A stretch of DNA of 64,000 bases from Hemicordylus capensis (lineage: Eukaryota > Chordata > Lepidosauria > Squamata > Cordylidae): assembly GCF_027244095.1 (NCBI RefSeq), contig NC_069670.1, positions 16,759,320 through 16,823,319 of the forward strand, read 5' to 3'. A program made the translations under genes and the position numbers. Shown here piece after piece: positions 19,932-30,022 of this stretch; position 1 is the stretch's first letter, and every line of letters starts with the position of its first letter. The notes under the pieces were generated by a model that was given only the letters and a program-made list of their open reading frames with translations, did not search any database and had not been told where the DNA came from.

Positions 19932-20799
19932 AATCCCCCCTCTTGTGATTCTACAGGGCTGTTCACCTGATCATAAGCTGGGTAGGAGGTGAGTTTCAGG
20001 AGCTGTTTTATGCTCCTGTTTCGCAGTCGTATGTTAAATAAAAACAAGATTGGAGGTGAAAAGCTTGATTGTGAATTAAACCCCAGCTGGCTAGGATGAA
20101 TGCCCCCCTACATGGATCCCCCCCCCGCAGCTTGTGCACGGGCCTACCCAGCTGGGACTTGACAGATGATCAAATTTCCTGCCTCCGACCATTGTTTTTA
20201 TTTTAACACACACTCTCAAAACAGCAGGGCAAAACAGCTCCCCAAAAGGGGTAGGACTCGTCTCCTCCTTGGTTTGTGCTTGTGCAAACGGCCCTTCTAT
20301 GTCGCACACAAGCGGCCAAGGTAATAGGGTGTGCTTCCTTCCGCCTTCCCTGCGTTTTTCTGGGCAAAATGGAGATACGTCTCCAGGTCAGAAATGGCCA
20401 ACGTGACAGCAGTGGAGGGCTTGTTTGTTCTGGACTAACGGATGCAACGTGTGAGAATGTGATCATGTCAAGATTGTGAAGGCAGCACGTGGGAGTTCTC
20501 AGATGCGGATTCTCTAGGGCTGCTCCTTATGCTGTTAAGACCACCATTAAATCTCACTTGCTAGCCAGTCTTCAGCTGTTCGTCTGGTCCTTAAGGGTAT
20601 GTCTGGATTGCGGAGGAAACTTTTTGTGGGGTGTTTGTGTGAGGCTCTTTAAAATCGCACCTTTCTGCCACTCCCTCCTAAGTGTGGTAGGCAGAGTGGT
20701 AGATGGCCTGCTGTTGTGTAGTGGTGAGGCACTCTGCATATGCACAGAGACAATCTGATACATATGACGACTCTTGGCCCAGCACTTTGTGGTGTTTTC

Positions 20800-21122
20800 T
20801 CGCATCGGAAGCTGCCTTATTCTGAGTCAGACCCTTGGTCCATCCAGCTCAGTATTGTCTGCATTGACTGGCAGTGGCTCTCCACGGTTTCAGGCAGGCG
20901 TCTCTCCCAGCCCTACCTGGAGATGCTGCCAGGGAGTGAACCTGGGGCCTTGTGCATGCAAGCACACAGATGCTCTTCCACTGAGCTGTGGCCTCATCCC
21001 CTATGAGGGGGATGAGCATTGTTACAACGCTTGTACATAGTCTCCCATCCAATTGCAAACCAAGGCAAAGCTTGCTTAGCAAAGGGGACAATTCATGCTT
21101 GCTACCACAAGACCAGCTCTCT
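20800..21122 (-). mobile_element. Complete 5S/tRNA-Ala composite SINE
   Basis: A nearly full copy in reverse. Tail GGAAGCTGCCTTATTCTGAG is at the left, then the body, then a complete tRNA-Ala-like module (CTTGTGCATGCAAG, CTTCCACTGAGCTGTGGCC), then the 5S-like box (GTCTCCCATCC ... GCTTGCTTAGCA) and the terminal CTACCACAAGACCAGCTCTC. It shows the intact domain order best. Confidence 0.8.
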
Positions 21123-21533
21123 GCCTTTTAATTCATCCCTGGGTATGTCTATGCTTTGGTCTCTTTCCTGTGGATTTCATGCACTCGGAGAGGCAGATCT
21201 TGCATAAAGGGGAAAATACCCCTTTTCCATTTAGCGTTGTAGAAGTTTGTTTCCCACTTTTTAACAGAAGCTGTACATGTAGGTGTGGTTATGCATCTTC
21301 TTTTGGCCCTTGACCGAACCTGTCAGCTGAGATGCAAGGAATGCCAACATTCGAGTGTCAGGCAAGTGTATGCTTGAAAATGCAGGAAGTGGCCGGTTCT
21401 TTGTATTGGGAGTGATTGAATACTGTGCTCATGGTGGTTGCAGAGGGTTTTCCTCCCTGGTTGAAGTCTGAATGGAGGCGGGCAGGCAGCAACTTGCAAA
21501 GCTGCTTTATCGTAGATCAGGCCATTGGTTCAT

Positions 21534-21690
21534 AGAACATAAGAACAGCCCTGTTGGATCAGGCCCAAGGCCTCTGTAGTCCAGCATCTCGTTTCCCACC
21601 ATGGCCCACCAGATGTCTCTGGGATGTCCCCAAACAGCAGGAGGAGGCATTGCGCCCCCCGCCCATGCAATTGGTACTTGGAGGCCTCTG
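21534..21690 (-). mobile_element. CR1-type 3' end fragment
   Basis: Antisense CR1 terminus: AACATAAGAACAGCCCTGTT, TAGTCCAGCATCTCGTTTCC and GCCCACCAGATGTCTCTGGG. Confidence 0.6.
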
Positions 21691-21754
21691 CACCTGGAGG
21701 TACTTACAGTCATCACACATTTTCCAGGGGTTCCCACTCTGTGGTACTCCAGAA

Positions 21755-21890
21755 CAGTGTTCCCTCTAACAGGGATGCCCAGATCTTGTTGACTACAGCT
21801 CCCAGAATCCCCAGCAGCAATGGCTTTGGCTTGGGGGTTATGGGAGTTGTAGTCAACAACATCTGGGAATCCCTGTTAGAGGGAACACTG
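21755..21890. mobile_element. hAT-type MITE, second subfamily, 136 bp
   Basis: Near-perfect palindrome with termini CAGTGTTCCCTCTAACAGGG on both ends, flanked by CTCCAGAA (21747-21754) and CTCCAGAT (21891-21898), a 7/8 target duplication. Related copies lie at about 44270-44405. Confidence 0.8.
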
Positions 21891-21899
21891 CTCCAGATG

Positions 21900-22146
21900 T
21901 TTGTTTGTTTTGAATTCTATACCGCCCTTCCAAAAATGGCTCAGGGCAGTTTACACAGAGAAATAATAAATAAATAAGATGGATCCCTGTCCCCAAAGGG
22001 CTCACAATCTAAAAAGAAACATTAGACAGCAGCAACTGTCACTGGAGGTACTGGGCTGAGGGTGGAGAGGGCCAGTTACTCTCCCCCTGCTCAATAAAGA
22101 GAATCACCACGTTAAAAGGTGCCTCTTTGCCCAGTGAGCAGGGGTT
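21900..22146 (-). mobile_element. LINE 3' end (GCCCTGAGCC family)
   Basis: Antisense signature CTATACCGCCCTTCCAAAAA, GGGCTCACAATCTAAAAAG, CTCTCCCCCTGCTCAATAAA and GCCTCTTTGCCCAGTGAGC. Confidence 0.75.
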
Positions 22147-22245
22147 GCTGAACTACAGCTCCCATGATTCCCAGCTACAACTATATTGCACCTGGAGATT
22201 ATGGGAGTTGTAGTTTGGCAGCTTCTGGAGTCCTACAGGTTGGGA
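22147..22245. mobile_element. Palindromic hAT-like MITE
   Basis: Arms TGCTGAACTACAGCTCCCAT and TTATGGGAGTTGTAGTTTGG; it directly abuts the LINE tail. Confidence 0.55.
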
Positions 22246-22317
22246 ATTCTTTTAACCAGTGACAGGCCTGCATGAATTTGTTTTTATAGCCACCCAAGCT
22301 GGTGGGTGGCTATAAAG

Positions 22318-22467
22318 AGACACCACATCCTGTGCCAGCCTAGCTCGGTATTGTCTCCTCTGACTTCAGGGTTTTTCCCAGCCCTGCCAGGAGATGCTGC
22401 TCCAAACTGAATGTGGGATGTCCTGTGTGCAAAAAGTAGGTCCCCTACCACTGAGCTCCTCCAGTCC
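22318..22467 (-). mobile_element. tRNA-Ala-type SINE fragment
   Basis: Reverse body CTAGCTCGGTATTGTC and tRNA-like head ATGTCCTGTGTGCAAAAAG ... CCACTGAGCTCC. Confidence 0.6.
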
Positions 22468-22819
22468 CTGTATTCTAGAGAGACCCAACAGGCAGAGTAT
22501 GCTGGGGCTTACAAAAACATGTCGTTACCAAAGTACGACTGCAAAGCAGACGGTGCAAAATATCCACTTATGCACCTTTTTGGGTTTCATGTGCATCAAG
22601 CTATTATTAGCTTGGGTAGCTTTGGGCCTAGATACGGAGGTTATGACCGCTAAATAGAGCCTCAGCGTGCAGAAGAAGTTTACCTCTGAGTAGCAAGCCC
22701 TCAAATCAGAGGCCTGTTCCCTTTCATGCCCTGCTTTATGAGGCTTCCAAAAATATTTGGCTGACCACTCTTGGGGACAGAGTGCAGGGAGGGCAGGATG
22801 TTAACCTCTTGCTCTTCGC

Positions 22820-23215
22820 TGAGTTGCTTCCCCCGCCCGCCACGGCGAGCGCACGCGCATTCAGACTTGGGCCGGGTGAACAAAAGGGCAGGCGGAGAAG
22901 AATGCGCATGCGTTCAACGAGGCACCCGATACTCTGCTCTCGTGTTCCAAAGGCGGCGCCAAGTTGGTTGTTTCTTTACGGCGGTGGGGGTGGGGAAGCT
23001 GAGTGGTAACGTAGTGCGTAGGCGCACATTCGCGCGTCTTCCGCGATGGTGGAGCGGCCAGGGGACAGTGCGCAGGCGCCCTTCTATATTGTTTGAGTCA
23101 TAATAGCGAACCTCCTGCTCCAGAGAGATTGCCCATAGACTTAAACTAGGTAGCCTCGCTTACGGTGGTCGCTTCCGGGAAAGCGCCACGGAATGACGTT
23201 GACGGGGGAGCAGTT
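22820..23215. promoter_or_regulatory. Orphan CpG island with NRF1-like sites
   Basis: GC/CpG-rich block with NRF1-like palindromes GCGCACGCGCA (about 22849-22859), TGCGCATGCG (22903-22912) and TGCGCAGGCGC (23069-23079), an ETS-like TTCCGGGAAA and an AATGACGTTGACG. No coding exon is recognised. It may be an upstream promoter of RBM14, 0.8-1.2 kb before its start codon, or of an unannotated or antisense transcript. Confidence 0.55.
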
Positions 23216-23574
23216 TAAGTTCAGGACTCCAGGGGTTTATCTGTATGCGGTTTTTTTGTTGCTGGAAATCTAACCTGGCCTCTGCCCTCTTTGAACAGGC
23301 TGCGGAAAGGCCCAGCCACCTGCAATATGGAGCACAATGGGTTTTATTTGCTTGCGCAGGAGAATTGCTTCGAACCTTAGAAAGCTCCTAAAAGTTTTCA
23401 CTCTTAACCAGGCTCGAATCCGAACGTGTCCCCATGCCTTTATTTCTGGGTCGACAGGCCTCTCCTCAGCTGGCCGGCTCCCGGGGGGGAGCCTTGGCTT
23501 CTTTCGGGAATAGGCCTTGGCACGTTCTCGCGCCTTGCAAGCCCCTTCTGCGGAACAACAGAGCCGCAGAAAGT

Positions 23575-23690
23575 CCCAAGTCAGAGCCTCGGAGAAACCG
23601 CTGCTGCCGGCCCGTGTCGACAACCCTGAGCGTGATGGCCCAAGGGCCTGACTCGGTGTACAGCCGCTGCTTCCTAGCTACGCGGCGATA
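23575..23690 (+). mobile_element. Composite SINE 3' portion
   Basis: Body and tail only: GGAGAAACCGCTGCTGCC, GACAACCCTGAGCGTGATGG and GCCTGACTCGGTGTAC. Confidence 0.55.
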
Positions 23691-23819
23691 GCAGCAAGGC
23701 ACTCGCATCATGCAGGGCCCTTGGTTGCCTGCCGGCTTCAGATTCTGGCCAGCTCGTGCAGAATAGTCTTTCGGGGACGTCTGTCTTTTTTTTTTTTTTT
23801 TAAATCCAAACCCCTCTCG

Positions 23820-24410
23820 GGTTGGGCCGGTCCAGTAGTCTGCCTTTTCCTCGTTCTAGGCGGCGGCCAGGAGGGTGGGCGGGGGAGCGGCGGCGCGCCT
23901 GCGCCCTGCGCTTCCCTCCCCCCGGCCGCCGCCGCCATCTTGCGCGCCGTTCCCTCCCTCCAGCCCGCCCTCCTCCTCCTCCTCCCGGCCTCTCTCCGCC
24001 GCCCGTGCTGCCCGGTGACTGAGGCGGAGGCCGGAGCGAGCCGATGCGCCCGGGCGTGAAGCTCTTCGTGGGCAACGTGCCCGACCAGGCGTCGCCGGTA
24101 GAGCTGCGCGAGCTGTTCGAGGCGGCGGGGGTGGAGCCGGGCGAGCTGCTGAGCGTGGCCCTGATGAAGCAGTTCGCCTTCGTCCACATGCGCGACGAGG
24201 CGGCGGCCGAGCGGGCCGTGCTGCGGGTCAACGGGCAGCCGCTCCACGGGCGCCGCGTGGTGGTCGAGCCCTCCCGGCCCCGCCCCACCCACACCGTCAA
24301 GATCTTCGTCGGCAACGTCTCGGCCGCCTGCACCAGCGGCGAGCTGCGCCTCCTCTTCCAGCACTACGGGCCCGTCGTCGAGTGCGACGTCGTCAAAGGT
24401 AGCGCGCGCG
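23820..24410 (+). promoter_or_regulatory. RBM14 CpG-island promoter and first exon
   Basis: Dense GC/CpG sequence around the RBM14 start codon, with a consensus YY1 site CCGCCATCTTG at 23932-23942, 102 bp upstream of the ATG, and no TATA box. Confidence 0.65.
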
Positions 24411-26664
24411 GGTCCTCTGGCCATGTGCAGAGCGCGCCGGGACGGCCAGCCTGCTCCCCCGCTCTTCGTCGTCGTCGTCTTCTTCTTCTTGGGGGGAAAA
24501 GGGATGGCCCTTCCCGTCCTTTCCCAGGGAAAGCCTCCACGCTCAGGAGCAGTCTACCCGCCAGCGCCGACCTTGGGGGTGGGGGGGGGAGGAAGGAAGG
24601 GCTGCTTCTCTCCCTCCACACTTGGAAAAGAATATCCTTCCTTCCTCCCTTCCTTTTCCCAGAACGGGTTGAGAATATAATTCAGAGAATTGCTTGTTTG
24701 TTTTTCATTTAGTCCATTTAGAGAGAGAGAGAGAGATAAGTTTGTCCAGTCATTGACCAGCAAATTTAGTCCATGTATATACCGCAGTTCACAAACTGGC
24801 TCTGGGCAGTTCACAATATTTATTTATTTTTCATGTTTTTATACCACCTGATATCTCTAGGCCGTGCACAAAGTTTAAGATTGAAAATGGCAGATTGAAA
24901 TACATAACACAATAATAAAGCCAATATAAAACAAATTATTAAAATTTTAATATGGATCTTTTCTCCGAAGGATATCCTCCCCTCCCTTCTCCTTTCGTTC
25001 TGGGAAAGGATGGGAGGATATTCTTCTCTGAGAGAGTAGAGCAGCCCTTCCTCCACACCCCCGGTCTGGCACTCATAGGTAGACTTCTTCTGAGTGTGGA
25101 GGCTCTTTTTCTAGACAGCCCTTTATTGTAAGCGTTCCTTGCTGTGAGGCAGAACCAGAGGCCGTCCATTCCTCCTTGCTCATTGACCATGTCGGCCAGG
25201 GCCCCAACCCCCACCTTTTACCTGGTTTCTTTTCTTGCTCAGGAACAGCCCTCCCCCCTTTCTCTCTGTGTCTCTCCTAATTTGGCGCTGGGGGAGGTAG
25301 ACTGCTTCTGAGCGTGGAGGCTCTTAGCCAGCATCCCATCTGGCACATTTTTATACCGCCCCATATGCAAGCCCCTGAGTGGTTCAGAATCTAAAAAAAC
25401 ACAACTAAAACAGTTCAAAATACAGATAAAAGCTTTTAAACTTAAAACGATGAACTAAAAGTCTGGCGAAACAAGTGTGTTTTCAGGTCCAAAACATCCA
25501 GAGAAGGGGAGGCTCTAATTGGGAAGCATATTTAAGTATTGTAAGCAGCCCAACACGCCTTCTCCCTGGTTTCTGTTGCCCAAGAAAAGCCTCTGCCTCC
25601 CATCCAATATGGCGCTCGGAGGTAGTTTTCTTCGGAACGTGGAGGCTCTATTCCTAGCTGTCTATTCCTTTAGCTGCTCCTCGGTGTGAGACAGAACCAG
25701 CGCCCATGGTTCCATTCGTAATGGAAAGCAGAGAGGTGATTGAATCTGCTCTGGGGGGAAGGAGGGAGAGCGGGGGCCCTTGAAACATACACAAGAGTGC
25801 GCCTTGCTCTCTAACCACGCCGGCCAGGGTTTTGGAAGAAAGAGCCCTTCTTCTTGGTCTCCCCCTAATCTGGTGCTCAGAGGTAGACTGTTTCTGAGCG
25901 TGGAGGTTCCATTACTAGCCCATAGCCCTTGACTGCAAGAGTTCCCTGGTGTAAGTCAGAGCCAGAGCCCATTGTTTCCTCGCGAAGGGAAGGCAGGCAG
26001 GTTGCGTCTGCCCTGGGGAGAAGAGGGAGACCTCTAAACATGTGCAGAGTGTGCCTTTCAAACTGGCCAAACTTTAAGAACGGAGGTGGGGGGGGGCAGC
26101 TTCTGCGCCTGGGAAGCTCGTCACGAGCACTTTGAAAGGAATAGGCTTCCTTGTTATCTCTGTGGATCCGTTCCTAGCCCAAAGGCTGTTCTGTGCACAT
26201 TTGTCTGACCCCTAAGAATGGTTTCCGTGCGTCAGACCAGAGGCCCGGCCCAGCCAGCCGGTTGCTCCTGGAAATCTCTCTTGCAAGCAAGACGGGAACC
26301 TTCTTGCCTGCTCTGCGTCCCCCAGCCCATCTGGTATTCCAAGATAGCCTGCCTCTGAGCATGGCAGTTCTGTTTAGCTAGGAGGGCATGTAGCCGCCGT
26401 TAGCTCCTGTTTTCCATTTCTTTGTCTAATATTTTGCTTAAAGCCGTCGCAGCCGGGGACCGCCACTGTGTGCGTGCGGGAGACATGGCGTGCCCTTCCC
26501 GTCGGGACTGAAGATGTAATAAGAGGAGGAAGCAAGCTTGTGAGACGTGCCTGCTGCCTCTTTGCAAGGACCGCCCTAGATGATGGGGGAGTGGAGGCAA
26601 GCAGGAAACGCTGTACCTTCTCTCGTGGGGTAGGGGAGAAACTTGGGGGTTGCCTCCCACTCCA

Positions 26665-26699
<35 letters not shown>

Positions 26700-29600
26700 A
26701 ATGGGTTCTTTGTGTCTGTGCGTTTGGGGTGAAGGTCTTCAACCCGTCCAAGGGAGGATTGCCAAAGCCCGAGCTTTCAAGAGTGTGCTCGTAAAATTTG
26801 AATGTTCCTCCTTCCCCCACTTCTTATCTGTGTCTGTTACGAGGATAAAGAGATGACACTATCGCGTTCTGTGCCTCGCTAATGTGCGTTCAGCCATGGG
26901 GATGGAAGAGGGGAGCAGAAGTGATCCTAAAGTTACTGTACCAGGCCCTAGATTCTTAAAATCTAGGAGCCAGCCCCAAAAGTTAAGAGCCAGATTATTT
27001 GATTGATTGATTTCTATACCGCCCTTCCAAAAATGGCTCAAGGCGGTTCACAGAGAGAAATAACAAATAAATAAGATAATCAAAATTTATCCTTGTCCCC
27101 AAAGGGCTCACAACCTTAAAAAAAAAAAAAAAAAATTAGACATTTGACAAAATAACTGGACTTAGTGACAGACATTGTGGAGGGGGAGGGTAAAAGGGCA
27201 TCTCTTTATCCATTTTAGAACAGGGCTGCCTAGGACAAATACAGGTTTCAGGAAGCCAGTCGGCCTTGCTCCGAGTCTGATGCTGCGGTTGAATTTCTAG
27301 GCACCGCAGGGGATTTCTCCGGTGGGCCACTGTGTGAAACAGGATGCTGGACTAGATAGGCCTTGGGCCTGATCCAGCAGGGCTGTTTTTCTGACCAGCC
27401 CTTGGAGGAAAGGATTCTTCCCATACCACCGATGGCCACTGGCCACCCACGTTTCCAGCTCCGTAATGCAGTGCCGTATACTGTGATGAAAAGCTGTGCA
27501 GGCACGTTTTCCACTTTTGGTAAACGGCAGAAATATGTCCCCTCTAATTCCGGAGGCCCTACATACGCCGCAAAGGCCTGGCTGGCTGCGCCATCTTCTC
27601 TTCCGGCCGGACCAGACTATGGTGAAGTGTGATACGATACCAGGATTTGGGCACCGGAGTCAAGGGGTTTGAATCGGTGGGCTGGGTGTGCTCCTTCCTG
27701 GTCCTGCGACGCGGCCCTTCTGGCATGTCAGAGTTCAGGGCCTGCCTCTCAGTTCCCCATCCCTGCTCAAAAGCGCTGTTTATTTTCCTGATACTGCTGG
27801 TTCTCTAGCGGTGTCATGGCACAATTGTACATCCCTGTGGAGGTTTCAGGGAGCTGCCGCCGTGGGGCAGAGCATCCCCAAGCGCCGCCTGACGACCTGT
27901 TATCCCAGTAGCAACACGCTGTAGTTGAGTGAGCCGCATCTAAAGTCATAGGATCCTCTGAATGTACTTAACCTGTCAGTAATTGAAAGGTAGCAGCTCC
28001 AGCCACGGTGGGGTGGTTCTCTCCCCTCAAAGTATCCCGGAATACCAGTGGGGTGCGGTCAGTAGAAATGCACATCAGCCCTATGACACACGCTACTGTG
28101 ATGCCTGTTATGAGGTGCACAAAGGTATCTGTGTGCTGAAACCTCTCCTGGTAGTGGGGCAAGAAGATACTATGTCCCCAAAGGGGTTCTGTGGCCCCAT
28201 AGAAAGTGGGTGGGGGGGGGAATTTCCTCTCCTGTTTTTCTTTGTTCTATAGGAACATAGGAAGCTGCCATCTACCAAGTCAGACCTTTGGTCCACCTAG
28301 CTCAGCATTGTCTGCACAGACTGGCAGTGGCTTCTCCAAGGTTGCAGGCAGGAGTCTCTCTCAGCCCTATCTTGGAGATGCTGCCAGGGAAGGAACCTGG
28401 GACCTTAGATGCTCTTTCCAGAGTAGCCTCATATCCTATAGTGCTCACACATGTAGTATCCCATCCAAATGCAATGCAGGGTTGGACCCTACTTAGCAAA
28501 GGGGACAATTCATGCTTGCTACCACAAGACCAGCTCTCTTATGGTCTATAGGACCGCTCTGGGCTCCTTGGAGGAAGAGTGGGATATAAATGTAATGCAT
28601 AAATAAATAAAAATAGTACAGTGGTGCTCAACTTCGGCCCTCCTGCAGATGTTGGCCTACAACTCTCATAATGCCTGGCTATTGGCCACTGTGGCTAGGG
28701 AGTATGGGAATTATCTAAAAACAGCTGGGGGGGGGGCTTAAGTTGAGCAGTCCTGGTCTATAAGGTGGTCTCAGTTCCCTCCTAGCTTGGTGGTAGCAGG
28801 TGGTCTCCATGGTGAGTTCAGCTATCCCCCCGCCCCGCCCAACCAAGTATCCCAGTTAATGACTTCTGTTTATTCCTTTCCCCATTCAGCATGTGTAACT
28901 TGAATGTCCACGTTTTTCAACGCTCTCCAGACCTTTCAGTGAACTCAAGTCACCTGATGTGTGACGTTCTAGTAGTTCGTTTAGTTGCCAAGTCCTTGAT
29001 CTGCGTGCCACTTTCAGACGTAAGAACTACTGGCCGGCTGTCGTCGAAGACCGTGTTTCTCAGCCACTGGGCCGCTTCTAGCCCCTAGTTACATTCCAAA
29101 GCCAGGCAGGCCACGTTCGTTTAGGCAGGCGGCCGGCCAGTCCTTGCTTCAGAAGCATTGAGAAACACTCCTTGAAGGCTTTGGGGATTCAGATCCAGTC
29201 GCTGGCTGACCGAGAGAGTTATGCCTGGCCCAGGATGGAAACTGCTGACAGACAACAGATTAGAACATGGTCTAGTGCTGGCTCAGTGTGGCGTCTGAAC
29301 CACAGAGCCCCTCGGCTATCTCCCAGAGCTTTATGGCACCATGGGTGGATTTGAGGGGTTTTACCACTCCTAGTCTGTTGCGTCCCACCATCAGTTGCCA
29401 AATGCACTAGCGCCTTCCTGTGTCTGAAAGACGTGCGCGCGGCTCTGTCACGGAATTTACACTTTACCCTCGCACGACCTTGGAAGTCCTGGGCAAAGGT
29501 TCCCTTCGGAGCTATTCCGAATCGGCCATAAAACTGCGGGACCCGGCGTGGCAGAGTGCTGCACCCAGCGCTCACTTAGGGGGGAGCCGTCTTTTTGACC

Positions 29601-29946
29601 CACACTGCTGTTCAGTGGGCCAGGAAGGGAGTTACAAGTTGTCCCCCTGCTCTTTCCCCAACCAGCAGTCCCACTTCTCAAACCTTTATCATCATCATCA
29701 TCATCATTATTATTATTATTATTATTTATTATTTAATTTTGCAGCATGTAATTGAAAGCGGTGTCTCATGTCTTCCGGGACAACTAAACCAACCCAGAAC
29801 CATGGCACACCTCCAGTCACCTCCTGTAGAGCAAGGGGCCCACAGAAGAACGGCATAGCTCAGAAAACCCGACTGGGCATTCTGGAGGGTGGTAAATGCC
29901 ATCTTCAAGCACCACTCTGAAGAAAGTAGTGGCTAGCTATTTATTT

Positions 29947-30022
<76 letters not shown>

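Larger units (their letters stand above)
19960..22815. other. CCS-RBM14 spacer
   Basis: No gene is supported. Recognisable contents are a composite SINE (20800-21122), a CR1 piece (21534-21690), a hAT MITE (21755-21890), a LINE tail (21900-22146), a palindromic MITE (22147-22245) and a tRNA-type SINE (22318-22467). Confidence 0.6.
24530..26380. repeat. Cluster of diverged CR1-like antisense pieces
   Basis: A motif of the form GAGGTAGACTGCTTCTGAGC, then GTGGAGGCTC, recurs near 25077, 25295, 25620, 25880 and 26335, and inverted near 24536-24560. Several copies are followed by TAGCC..TTGACTG, resembling the antisense CR1 3'UTR. Spacing is irregular (about 220-460 bp). Confidence 0.5.
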
